Positions 1 through 9,603 of a DNA stretch of 64,000 bases are shown in pieces. This stretch comes from Chrysopilus asiliformis (taxonomy: Eukaryota; Arthropoda; Insecta; Diptera; Rhagionidae): the NCBI GenBank assembly GCA_964034945.1, contig OZ035960.1, positions 67,972,994 through 68,036,993 on the forward strand, in the 5' to 3' direction. A program made the translations under genes and the position numbers. Position 1 is the first letter of the stretch. The number at the start of each line of letters is the position of its first letter. Under the pieces are notes generated by a model. That model was not told where the DNA came from. It made no database searches and worked only from the letters and a program-made list of their open reading frames with translations.

Positions 1-507
1 AACTTTTTTGAGCCGCACAAATTTATGCAAAGAGCCGCATGCGGCTCTAAAAAGGCCGGTTAAGCATGCCTGTTCTAGAACATTAAAAAAACGCAACTTT
101 TATTGTTTTCACTTCTGTTGGCAGTCCCCAATGACTGCCTGTTTTTTAACCGACTTCCAAAAAGGAAAAGGTTCTCAATTCCACCTGAATATTTTTTTTT
201 TTAATGTATGTTCACGCCTAACTTTTTACTGGGTTGACCGATTTTGGTCATCCCAAAGAGAAAGTTGTAGAGAAAGTTCCTGGTTGGACCCCAGTTCGTT
301 CATGGGCAAAAATGGACCATTAGGGGGGGTACCCCCCATACAAACGAAAACATTTTTTCCGAATTTCTCAAAAACGGTGCATCTTACCAAAAAAGTCCAA
401 GAACAAAAATTATTTAGGATATGATTCTACATAAAACTTCCATACATCAAAATCCGATTGGAATAAATTTTAAAAAATCTGATTGGAAAGTTCGACTTCA
501 AAGTGTA
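1..507 (+). repeat. Degraded repeat, partial copy of the ACCCGTATGGTGA MITE family
   Basis: Positions about 288-507 match the 3' half of the MITE family seen complete at 58196-58712 (same GGGGGGTACCCCCC palindrome and following 'aaaatccgattgga' stretch). Positions about 100-140 share a short 'ctgttggcagtccccaatg' stretch with 56105. The open frames here have no recognisable protein and are attributed to the repeat. The copy is truncated by the transposase fragment that begins near 508. Confidence 0.6.
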
Positions 508-838
508 ATTATATCCCGCAAGTGGTGGCCATTTTCTGCTTCGCAAATCCGTGCTCTTTCCAAGACATTTTCCATAACCTTTCGTGTTATGGCCTTGATT
601 TCACTGAGAATGTTGGTTTTCAATTGGCTGATGGTTGTTGGCTTGTTGACGTACACCTTTTCTTTCAAATATCCCCAAAGGAAACAATCTGGAGTCGTTA
701 GATCAGGTGAACGCGGAGGCCAATTGAAATCGCAACTTTTCGAAATAATGCGTCCGCTAAACATGTCCCGTAAAAGAGCCATTGAGCCCACCGCCCACCG
801 GTTCGTTGTTCTATTGTGTACAGGTCCATTTTAAATTG
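498..838 (-). pseudogene. Tc1/mariner-type transposase C-terminal fragment
   Basis: A 97-codon open frame (498-791, minus) carries the third catalytic block of a Tc1/mariner (IS630) superfamily transposase, with 'SPDLTTPDCFLWGY' followed by a C-terminal tail ending near 'GHHLRDII', typical of the mariner/Tc3-like elements common in insects. Seen: the block holding the last catalytic acidic residue and the downstream helix. Missing: the DNA-binding N-terminus, the first two catalytic aspartates and both inverted repeats. It is a dead fragment wedged against an unrelated repeat on its left. Confidence 0.8.
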
Positions 839-1150
839 CCCAAGTCTTCTTAACAAAATGCTGAAACAAAATTAAAAAAATAAAAATAAAAAAAAAGTTA
901 TAAAGACTTCAAACCCCTGCGTCTATTCTGGCCAACCCTGTAAATTTCCCCCGTGTTAACCTACCCCTTCAAACCCGTCCCTGCTTGGGATATCGAGTAA
1001 AATTCTTTGTATTGTGTTCAGTACAATATCTGGAAGATTCTTTTATATATTTGCCATCTGCGGACTTATCCCCTCAAACCCTTTGTAATTTTACCTATAT
1101 TAAAAATTGAAACTAAAAACGTTCGAAATAAAAAAAAAATTTCTAAAAAA
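839..1150. other. No gene seen; AT-rich flank
   Basis: No coding or RNA signal is recognised. Positions about 1085-1130 ('attaaaaattgaaac', 'aaaacgttcgaaataaaa') recur at 15045-15080, so the neighbouring MITE family may extend further left than its visible inverted repeat. Confidence 0.5.
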
Positions 1151-1727
1151 AATAAAACCGACTTTAAAAAAAAACTGAAAAGAGAAAAAAGCACTAAAAA
1201 GAAAAAAATAATTTCAAACTATGTCCATTAATAGCGTATTTAAAATTCGGCTTTTTTGGAGTGGCGTTAAATTTGCAACTAAAATAAATTACATACTTTC
1301 TAACCCTTAAGGCTAATCGTTTACATACTTTTTAACCCTTAAGGCTAACTAAGAACTAAGATCGACTCCGAAAATTTTATTGTCAAACAGATTAACTTTA
1401 GACACGGCTCTTAAAAGCACCAAAACTAAGTTCTTTTATGTCCCAAATTGGATTCCCTATTTTTAAGCAATCGCTATAAAAAAGCCCACTGTCTCATATG
1501 TTACTATTTTTTGTAGAAATCTATCCTATTTTTTGTCTCCATGTACAAACTGATTTTGTGCGAAACTTGACAATAGAAATTTTACAACGATTTTATTTAG
1601 TGTAAATTTAACGCCACTCCAAAAAAGCCGAATTTTAAATACGCTATTAATGGACATAGTTTGAAATTATTTTTTTCTTTTTAGTGCTTTTTTCTCTTTT
1701 CAGTTTTTTTTTAAAGTCGGTTTTATT
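1151..1727. mobile_element. MITE A copy 1, about 123-bp terminal inverted repeats
   Basis: The left arm (1151-1273) and right arm (1604-1727) are near-perfect inverted repeats: 'aataaaaccgactttaaa' at the left edge, mirrored at the right edge, and 'ggagtggcgttaaattt' at the inner edge. The 330-bp centre has two repeats of 'taacccttaaggctaa' and no coding frame. The same structure recurs at 15091-15675. The arm contains 'gcactaaaaagaaaaaaata', also present in the palindromes at 3921 and 35612, suggesting related mobilisation. Superfamily not assigned; no clear target duplication because the flanks are A/T runs. Confidence 0.85.
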
Positions 1728-2948
1728 TTTTTTATTATTACTTCATTTATCTTTAAAATTTATATTCTTACTACTGAATAAGTGTAAACTACATCGCGCC
1801 AGGTACGGGTTCAATTCTGAGCGGTGGCAAAATATTTTTATTTTTTTTTTGTTGAAATTGAGTTTTTATTGGAAAAAGTGAAAACCATCTGCTGTATATA
1901 TAAAATCGTTTAACCTGACGCCCAGCCCAAACCCCTGAAGATAGAGACTTGAAACTTTCAGAATATGTCCCAACCATCGAGATTTTTCGAAATTTTAGCG
2001 CTAAGGGGGTAAAGGGGGTTTGGGTATTTTTAAACCGTGATTTTCGCCATGAATCTTGCTCAATATGAGGCTGAAAAGTATCACTCGGGGGTTTTTGGGG
2101 TCGCTGATCCCGAATCCGGTGTTAGATTTTCAAAATTCAAAACTGAAGGTGGTCCTGTAAGGATAATGCAAATGCAAGAAATAACTTTTAGAAAATTATC
2201 TTTAGATGTGTCCATTTTACTTTTCCACCAATTTTTAATAATATTTTACTAAATGCAGACCCATCGTTGTCGGGCTAAAGTTTTTTTTGCATAAAAAACT
2301 TCCAGAAATAAGTTTTAGAAAATAAACGTGTTCGCTTCAAGACTTTCGATTTTGAATTTTAAAACTCTAATACCCAATTAGTTTTTCCAGCCTCCTCATG
2401 GGCAAGCTAACTTCAGTCATAAAATATTATCATCACGGACAATGGTGAAAATCTGATCAAAATCGTTTTCGGTTTATAATTAGTGTCTCTATTTTTGTTT
2501 TAAACAGTTTTCACATACAAAAAAAAAAACACAAAAATCACAAAGAAAAAAATTTGTTTTAACTAAATGAAAAAAAAAATTAAATTAAAAAAACAAAACC
2601 TTGGCACCAGCAACCCTGGTTTCGAGCACGGGTATTTTACCCCTTCATTAAACGCCCAGCTGCGATCCAGGTTTGTTAAGATCGAAAACTCATCTATAGA
2701 TTTAAAAGGCAAAGCGATTTTGTATGTATTTCTTTCGACACGGCTCCAGCTTAGAATCGATTTTGATTATTCTTTTTTTAAAGGAAAGCTCTCTATCTGT
2801 AGATGTGTCCACTTTACTTTTTTCTCATCTATATAATAAAAACTGTAAGGGAGACAATTTTTGTAATTTTGGATTTTCTCAAAAATATTGACATACTACA
2901 TTGATGTATTTGGTCGCATAATACTGATGCCAAAAATGACATTTTTAT
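1728..2948 (+). repeat. Composite repeat block, matches 56146-57339
   Basis: This stretch is colinear and nearly identical with 56146-57339. It contains a tRNA-like B-box module (1783-1838), one isolated copy of the 122-bp minisatellite unit (about 2085-2175), a second box-B-like stretch near 2605-2640, and two Helitron-like 5' starts preceded by A: 'tctatagatttaaaagg' at about 2694 and 'tctatataataaaaactg' at about 2828. No protein gene is seen. Confidence 0.75.
1783..1838 (+). repeat. tRNA-like (SINE-type) B-box module
   Basis: The sequence 'gggttcaattct' in a tRNA-like 3'-half context ('gcgccaggta' upstream, 'gagcggtggcaaaat' downstream) resembles a polymerase III B box. Copies: 56184-56240 and, more diverged, 38688-38738. 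It does not fold as a complete tRNA, so it is read as a piece of a tRNA-derived SINE or a captured module. Confidence 0.45.
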
Positions 2949-3431
2949 ACCCGTATGGTGAAATCAATGGGTATATTAACTTTGCCTTACCGTTTGTAAC
3001 GTCAAGACCCCGTCATCACACATAAAAATGTATTACACAAAAATGTGTTTAGAATGATAAACAAGATTGATTTTTGCATGTTCGTCTGTGGCGCGGATTG
3101 CGGGCGCACGGATTGAGCTAGAGACTTGAAATTTTGAGCAGATCAGTTTTTCGTAAAATGCAAGGTTAAGTTCGTTAAAGGGCAAAAATGGACTATTAGG
3201 GGGGTACCCCCCCATACGAACGAAAATGTTTTTTGCGAATATCTCAAAAACTGTTCATATTATCAAATAAGTGCAAGAACAAAAGTTATTTAGGATATGA
3301 TTCTAAATAAAACTCCCATACATGAAAATCCTATTGGAACAAATTTTAAAAAATCTTATTGGAAAGTTTGACTTCAAACTGGAATTTTGATACAACTGTT
3401 CCAATTTTGATAGGAATATCACTATACGAGT
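2949..3431 (+). mobile_element. MITE B copy, ACCCGTATGGTGA family
   Basis: Begins with 'acccgtatggtgaaa' and ends with a decayed version of the mirrored end ('atcactatacgagt'). Other copies: 12748-13272 (minus), 57340-57808 and 58196-58712, the last with the clean end 'atatcaccatacgggt'. The interior holds the GGGGGGTACCCCCC palindrome and a run of phrases shared by all copies; no coding frame. The family is about 480-525 bp. Confidence 0.8.
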
Positions 3432-3817
3432 TTCTAATAATTGCCAGACTGGCAATTATAGGTTTTGTTATGCTTAAAATTTATGTTTGTCCGTCTGTCT
3501 GTATGTCGGTCGGTATTTCTGTCTGTTTGACTGAATGTTTGTTCCGGCATCACGCAAAAACGGCGCGGCCGATTTTGATCAAACTTTCCACACAGGTACA
3601 GTTATTGACAGAATAAGGGATCTGATTCTTTTTGATGTCAATCCCCGTTTCTTCTGATATCTCTTACTCAAGGGTGTCGGATCCAGTTTAATAGCAACCC
3701 CTTTCCCTCTCTTGAAACCTCTTTATGCGCTTAAGGGTTTCGGATCCGATTTTCACCATGAGAGAGGTCAGCCCGCGGGAAAAATTTTTGCTCTCTAATA
3801 TCTACCCCTCCTTTTTA
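3432..3817 (+). repeat. Repeat shared with 57809-58190
   Basis: Colinear with 57809-58190. It starts with the 'ttgccagactggcaa' palindrome, a GTCTGTCT-rich stretch, then 'cacgcaaaaacggcgcggcc'. The layout (short simple-sequence run followed by 'gatcaaactttccacacagg') resembles the head of a minisatellite/Helitron-type element, but no end is demonstrated. The small open frame here is not considered a gene. Confidence 0.6.
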
Positions 3818-3920
3818 TGTATAGCTAACGATGGTATCTTTTTTGAGACAAAAAACAGTATATTTCACCTAAAAATTTACAAAAGCAGTAAATCGATTTG
3901 AAATAAAAAAAAATTTAAAA

Positions 3921-4989
3921 AAAAGCTTTTATTAAAAAAGAATGCACTAAAAAGAAAAAAATAATTTTCTGGACGCTGTGTATCACAAATATAAAAGCTT
4001 TTTAAAAGCGAGATAAATTTTTATTTTATTGTTTTATGCTTTATCTCGCTTTTTAAAAGCTTTTATATTTGTGATACACAGCGTCCAGAAAATTATTTTT
4101 TTTAGTGCATTCTTTTTTAATAAAAGCTTTTTTCTTAAAAAATTTTTTTAATTTTTTTTATTTTGTTCTTTTTAGTCTTCGAATATATATCCTTACATTT
4201 GAGATGTCCTTACAGGCTTTTTAACTTGAGAATCGTATTCAGCGAACCCCAAAACCCGCAGAATATATTTTTTCCCGGAACAATTGAGAAAAAGGATAAT
4301 CACGTTATTCTTACAGGACCTTCCGTTATCCATACAGACTTTTTAATGACAGATTCGGATTCAGCGACCCCAAAACCCCCAGAATAGATTTTTTTCCGGA
4401 AAATTTGGAGAAAGGGATAATCACGTTATCCGTACAGGACATTCCGTTATCCTTACAGACTTTTTAATGTCAGATTCGGATTTAGCGACCTCAAAAACCC
4501 CCAGAATAGATTTCTTTCCGGAAAATTTGGAGAAAAGGGTAATCACGTTATCCTTACAGGACCTTCCGTTATCCTTACTGACTTTTTAATAACAGATTCG
4601 GATTCAGTGACCTCAAAAACCCCCAGAATAGATTTTTTTCCGGAAAATTTGGAAAAAAGGATAATCACGTTATCCTTACAGGACCTTCCGTTATCCTTAC
4701 TGACTTTTTAATGACAGATTCGGTTTCAGCGACCCCAAAAACCCCCAGAATAGATTTTTTTCCGGAAAATTTGGAGAAAAGGATAATCACGTTATCCTTA
4801 CAGGACCTTCCGCTATCCTTACAAGGACGAAGTAGTGAAAATATAGTATTGTCATCGGACTTATATAAGTGTGCAAAATTTCAAGTCAATCGGACAAGTG
4901 GAAGTGGGTCAAAATTGGGTTGCAAGATTTGATCTGACAGACAAAAAGACAAACAGACAGACACGAAGGCAAGCTAAATAAAAGCTTTT
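3921..4989. mobile_element. Palindrome-plus-minisatellite element, copy 1 (nested)
   Basis: A 1,069-bp unit bounded by 'aaaagcttttatt' and 'aataaaagctttt'. It begins with a near-perfect palindrome (arms 3921-4017 and 4040-4135, 22-nt loop) and continues into about five tandem 122-125-bp repeats (about 4200-4825), which are the reverse complement of the Helitron minisatellite at 19740-21360. The empty site is seen in the related copy near 58845. A second copy, one repeat unit shorter, is at 35612-36550. Confidence 0.85.
4200..4825 (-). repeat. Tandem 122-bp minisatellite, about 5 units
   Basis: Units contain 'ggataatcacgttatcctta', 'caggaccttccgttatcc', 'gacagattcgg', 'agcgaccccaaaaaccccc' and 'tttccggaaaatttgg'. 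On the minus strand these read as the same phrases as the 19740-21360 array (gggtcgctga, aaggtcctgtaaggataa). The small frames found in it are by-products of the repeat. Confidence 0.9.
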
Positions 4990-5425
4990 AAAAACAGTAT
5001 TTTTCGCAGTATAAATTTTATTCAATGAAAATTTGTGTCTTTGCTCTTAATTTCGACATTTTTATTCTTTTATATTAACAATGGAAAGCAAAATCAAAGT
5101 AACGCGTTCTGAAGAAGGATGAATAATGACAAGACAGTAATCGATGGGGAAAGGAAGAAGCGAATCTATATGACATGTTGCCATCAATACTTCGCTGTTC
5201 GTCGTTTGAATGTATTTACACTTGCCATGTGTTGCCACTGTTTTGTGTTGCCACTGACGTTTTGCATTGCTATTAATAAATTTGAATTTCGAAACGTCAA
5301 AGAATTAAAGTTTTCTGAGTATTTAAATACAGTATTTTGGAGAAAAAAGCAGTAATGCAGTATTGGAGTCTGAAAAACAATATAATACTGCGAAAAACAG
5401 TATAGATACCATCGTTATGTATAGC

Positions 5426-5639
5426 CCTCACCTGCTATCTTCTGCAATTCTAAAGGGATTTGGTGCTTCAATGTATGACATGAATTAAAAAGAATAACAT
5501 TTCGCACAATATTGTCTTTCCCCGTGTAGATAACCACCTTTTACCGTTATTGAATATATTGTAAGTAAACAGTACGATTTTGTAATACACCGTTGGGTTA
5601 CAAAGAAAAATGTCTCTAAAAAAATTTTCCTTTTTTGGG
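5426..5639. other. No gene seen
   Basis: Unique-looking AT-rich sequence between the 8-bp-TSD element and the GC-rich hairpin array. Nothing recognisable on either strand. Confidence 0.5.
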
Positions 5640-5878
5640 TTAACTATATGAATTTGACTCGAGGCCGAAGGCCAAGTAAAGAGGAAGGCGAGGGCTGAAA
5701 TATATTTAAATAATTTTACGTAACATCTCCATACATCAAATTCCAACAATTCAAGCGCGAGGGGCGAGGCCGAAGGCCGAGTAGTTGTGGAGGCCGTAGG
5801 CCGTCGGGGGCAGGGAGGCCGAAGGCCGACCTGCGGAAGGGGGATGAACCGCGAAGCGGTTCGGGGCGCAGCCCCTAG
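5640..5878 (+). repeat. Array of GNA-triloop mini-hairpins ending in CTAG
   Basis: A GC-rich island in an AT-rich window made of short perfect palindromes with three-base GNA loops: GGCCGAAGGCC (about 5662, 5769 and 5818), GGCCGTAGGCC (5791), CCGCGAAGCGG (about 5849) and GGGGCGCAGCCCC (about 5862-5874), then CTAG followed by T (5875-5879). The last hairpin with CTAG recurs at 59174-59195, where the shared sequence stops exactly after CTAG. This resembles the 3' terminus of a Helitron-type element (hairpin, CTRR, insertion before T), although the hairpin lies closer to the end than usual. Confidence 0.6.
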
Positions 5879-6044
5879 TCTTAAATTATATTTCAATTTC
5901 TATATTGTTAATTATGAATTTCATGGAATTGTAAAATATTTGTATTTGAATTTAAATTATAAGGTTAATATAGTTTTAGTCAAAACTTGCTGAGTATTTT
6001 TATTCATCTCTTTTGGCAATTTTCAGTTTACACCCCCCTAGCTG

Positions 6045-6285
<241 letters not shown>

Positions 6286-6345
6286 AGATATGAAAGTTTA
6301 TGGTTATAGTCAAAATTATGTTTTTATCTACACTTTTTTTTATAG

Positions 6346-6947
6346 AAAATCCGCAACCGACTCTTCATTGTCCTAGGATGAATGGATACTTTGGCCATGA
6401 AGAAACCAAAGTATGTGATAAATTTTATTATTGTGTTGATGGGAAATTCAATATGATTACCTGTCCTGCGGGACTTGTTTTTAACCCTAAAACTGGAATT
6501 TGCACCTGGCCCGATGAAGCTCACAAAAAAGGGTGTTCTTCTGAGGACGTTTTCCAATTTACTTGTCCTAAAGTAAATGAAACTATTGGCCAAACGCATC
6601 CACGTTATGCTGATCCAGATGATTGCCAATATTTCTATGTGTGCATCAATGGAGAAGTGCCACGCCGAAATGGATGCAAATTGGGGCAAGCTTTCGATGA
6701 TGAGCACAAGCGTTGTGAATGGGCACGGAAGATTCCGGAATGGTATTCTGTTCCGCTACTCAAATTTTACATTATATATTTTTATAAGAGTTTCTTTTTT
6801 AGTGTTGATTGGTACAAAGATCGTCTGACCGATGCTCAATTGGATGAGTTAGAAAACCCAAAACCGAAACCCAAAACAAATCGGACAAAGGGCCCTTCCA
6901 GAAGGAAATCATTAAAAAAACAGCCTGACTCTGGAGAAGAAAACTAG
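6346..6947 (+). CDS. Obstructor-E-like (CPAP3) chitin-binding protein, last two exons
   Basis: Secreted chitin-binding protein of the cuticle (CPAP3/obstructor group), which organises chitin in the extracellular matrix. Two type-2 chitin-binding (peritrophin A) domains are visible, each with six cysteines: one starting 'CPRMNGYFGHEE', one starting 'CPKVNETIGQTHPRY'. The first visible exon begins at 6346 after an acceptor ('ttttttatag'). Exon 2 ends at 6742; a 60-bp GT-AG intron (6743-6802) follows; exon 3 runs 6803-6947 to a TAG. Splicing restores the last cysteine, giving PECVDWYKD, as in obstructor-E ends. The tail is lysine/proline-rich. Signal peptide and first domain must lie in upstream exons not found here. 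Assignment to the E subtype is by motif recall. Confidence 0.85.
6743..6802 (+). other. Intron of the chitin-binding gene
   Basis: GT at 6743-6744 ('gtattctg'), AG at 6801-6802 after 'tttctttttt'. Reading through it would keep an open frame but replace the sixth cysteine of the third domain with a hydrophobic run; removing it restores the cysteine and the conserved WYKD ending. Confidence 0.85.
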
Positions 6948-7068
6948 CTTGAACATATGGAAGTGAAGTAATTGATTTTGACTGAAAAAATCACATATTA
7001 AATCTTCTGACAGTACATCTGAGATTAGAAATTTTAAGAATTAATGATATTAATATACTTTGGATATA
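6948..7068 (+). other. 3' untranslated region of the chitin-binding gene, interrupted
   Basis: No polyadenylation signal occurs before the LTR element inserted at 7069. If the element is removed the transcript continues at 12057, where an AATAAA lies at 12165-12170, giving a 3' UTR of about 240-260 nt. This is an inference from position and strand. Confidence 0.45.
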
Positions 7069-7242
7069 TGTTATAACTTCAAAATAAAACACGCGTTTAA
7101 ATATAACTTATTTATTAAATATAATAGGAATTAATTATTAGATGTTAATACGATGGCTAGCTGATAATGACTGACTGCTTTGGACATCGAAATAAGGAGA
7201 CAAAGAATAGATCACACTTGTAGCTAGATCACAATCGTCACA
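7069..7242 (-). repeat. 3' LTR of the gypsy element
   Basis: Begins TGTTATAAC and ends GTCACA on the plus strand; matches 11878-12051 apart from a few substitutions (for example ctgctttgg against ctgccttgg). TSD ATATA precedes it. Confidence 0.95.
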
Positions 7243-7243
7243 T

Positions 7244-7256
7244 TACCCCCTCCTTA
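7244..7256 (-). promoter_or_regulatory. Polypurine tract of the gypsy element
   Basis: On the minus strand 'aaggagggggtaa' lies immediately before the 3' LTR, the position and composition expected of the plus-strand DNA synthesis primer. Confidence 0.8.
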
Positions 7257-7317
7257 GTTCGTTGTTCATTACAAAAAAAACAAAAGAACTATTTTTACAA
7301 ATTTTTACAAATAGCCA

Positions 7318-8673
7318 CTAAGTATATTTAATAGGCTTTCTTGGCCTTGAAACCCGCTTTTCTAAAACTTGCGAATTGCTAGAACTAGCCTCTATATTTT
7401 TTTCAAAATTTTGTATTTGATCTAAAATACTTTCTTTCGGTTGTGAAACCTTTGAATTACATTCACTTAATCTAGTATATTTATAGTTAAGAATAGAGTT
7501 AACAGAATTGTTTTCAGTTTCATTACAACTTAACATTTGATTTATATGACGCTTCCAAATCTTATCTGTATCTATCACTGAAACTAAATATGTTTGTTTA
7601 CCAATGATTTTTACAATTTTAGCTTTAATCCAGCTAATTTTCCCTGGAATACTATAATCTTTAACAGTAACAAAATCATTTAACTTGAAACTAACTCTAT
7701 CTCTTCCTTTAAAATGCAATTTTTGTTTATTTTGTTGATTTTCCACATTTTTTTGAACATTAGTTAAGTCTAACTTCTTATTACCAAAAGGATTAAGTAG
7801 ATCAAATCTTGTTCTCAGCTTTCTGCGTAAGAACAATTCAGCTGGTGAAACTCCAGTAGTTGCATGAACAGAACTTCTATAATCTAGCAAAAAGCGACTC
7901 AGAATAGCGTCAATGTTAGAAACACTAGAACCAATTAGTGCGCGTTCTAAACCGTTTTTAACTATTTTCACGAAACTTTGCGCTTGCCCATTTGTAGCAG
8001 GATTTCCGACAGGAATTGTGACAATTGCATTGCACTTGAGAAACGTCTGAAATTCAGAGGAAACAAAACAAGTTCCGTTATCTGACACTAATACTTTGGG
8101 TATTCCAAATCTTGCAAAAACACCACGTAAAGCAGAAATTGTAACCCTACTAGTACTAGAACCTCCCATGTCGAAACACTCAAGCCATTTACTGTGACTA
8201 TCCACGACCACCAAAAATCATTTGTTCATAAACGGTCCCATGTAGTCAACATTAATTCTGCTCCAAGGCTCTGCTGGCCACTGCCAAGTCACTAAGGAAC
8301 TTTTGCATGGGCTACTGCGCGTCTGCAAACAACCATTGCAAGATTTTGAAATGTTTTCTAAATCCGCATCTATACACGGCCACAAACAATAATTTCGAGC
8401 TATTGCCTTCATTTTGCTTGCTCCTAAATGACTTTTGTGTATCTCCCTTAACACTCGTTCTCTCAGAGACAGAGGGATTACGACGCGATAGCCCCAAAAA
8501 ACGCAGTCGTTTTCAATATTAAGCTCATTTCTTCTATTGTAGAACTCTTGAGAAATATTGTTTTCTGTCCAACCCTCTAACAAATACTTTTTAACACTTT
8601 CGAGAAGGCTATCCGACTTCGTATCCTTTCTAATCTGTTCGAACGTAATAGGCAACTCACCGATGTCATTCAC
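7318..8673 (-). pseudogene. Gypsy integrase region of pol
   Basis: Two consecutive frames in the same reading phase (8673-8218 and 8217-7318) separated by one in-frame TGA at 8218-8220. The first carries the zinc-binding head (H and CxxC near 'SCNGCLQTRSS'); the second begins the catalytic core ('VDSHSKW', 'VSDNGTCF', 'NGQAQSFVK') and ends with a lysine/arginine-rich tail. In integrases of this group the third acidic residue normally follows the 'NGQAE' stretch; here the stretch reads NGQAQ, so the catalytic glutamate appears to be substituted. The stop and this change argue against a functional enzyme. Confidence 0.88.
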
Positions 8674-8679
8674 ATAATT

Positions 8680-9595
8680 CAGCGATTCTCAACCTGTGGG
8701 GCGCGCCCCCCTAGGGAGGCGGGAGTACATTTAAGCGGGGGCGCGAGCATATCCAAGACAAAATATTTAAAAAAGTTTATTAATTGACTGAAAGGAAAGT
8801 ACATACCCACATACAAAACAAAATACATTTCGACATAATATTTAATAATTAACTTATTAACTTACGCTTGGAGCACAATGAACTCGAAACCAGCGCGAAA
8901 CCAACGCAACTACAACGCTCTGAACTGTCACGCGGTGCAAAATTCTAGCGGCAGAGCACAATGGCAGCTCGTGAAGTAGTACAAGTGACATAATATAAAG
9001 TGGTATAAACTTGGAAAAATTACAAAAATGGATAATTTTGAAGCGATAATTTGCTTTGTTGGTCTTTATCTTTGTTATTTGCACTAAGGCTATCAATTTT
9101 TCCTCGAACGACATTTTTCCAACCTCACTTTATGAACTGTCAACGCAGAATTCTGCGGCAAAGTTAGAAGTTTGCAAACTTTTGCGTTGCGGTTACGTTG
9201 TAGCTGCGTTCTCTACGTTCACTGTGCTCACTTCAAACAATTTGTGGGAACCAAACTTTTAAGTGACAGTTTCTGCGCCAGTTTCGCGTCGGTTTCGCGT
9301 TCATTGTGATTTCAGGGTTAAAACAACTTCTCGTGAAACCGCAAAAATGACGCAAGAGCAATAAAAAGGCACCGGATTATTGTTTTGGCAACGCTGAGGA
9401 TCGGTGTTGCCAAATGTCAATAAATTACTGCTTTCTTGGTAATTCGTGTTTAAAATTAGGGTAGTAGTGTAGGTTTAGCGCCAAAATACTCAAATTACGT
9501 TTATATTGTATACATTTTACTGTATGCAGGGAGGGGCGCGATGACAATTTTGATTGAAAATTGGGCCGCGAATACTGAAAGGTTGAGAAACGCTG
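8680..9595. mobile_element. Nonautonomous hAT element, 916 bp, 8-bp TSD
   Basis: Ends CAGCGATTCTCAACC (8680) and, at the right, the mirror of CAGCGTTTCTCAACC; flanked by ACATAATT at 8672-8679 and 9596-9603. Both the 8-bp duplication and the 'TTCTCAACC' end are hallmarks of the Charlie/Buster-Tip100 side of hAT. Sub-terminal GC-rich runs (ggggcgcg) occur at both ends. No transposase frame is seen, so it is a passenger. It splits the gypsy pol gene, and removing it with one TSD copy rejoins the RNase H and integrase frames. Confidence 0.93.
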
Positions 9596-9603
9596 ACATA
9601 ATT

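Larger units (their letters stand above)
3826..5417. mobile_element. 8-bp-TSD DNA transposon (hAT/Merlin-like size), nonautonomous
   Basis: Perfect 13-bp inverted ends (TAACGATGGTATC at 3826; its complement at 5405-5417) are flanked by an 8-bp direct repeat, TGTATAGC, at 3818-3825 and 5418-5425. An 8-bp duplication is typical of hAT, P and Merlin groups, but the ends do not match a family I can name. Sub-terminal 'acagtatatt' recurs. No transposase is present. A second copy starts at 58759 and is cut off at about 59175; it lacks the 1,069-bp insert found here, so the insert came later. Confidence 0.85.

Noticed and set aside
5468..5896. 142-codon minus frame with Arg/Pro-rich N-terminus
   Set aside because: It is the translation of the GC-rich hairpin array and flanking AT-rich sequence, with no protein family resemblance.
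8857..9262. Frames inside the hAT element as a transposase fragment
   Set aside because: No hAT dimerisation or catalytic motif is recognisable; the element is too short.
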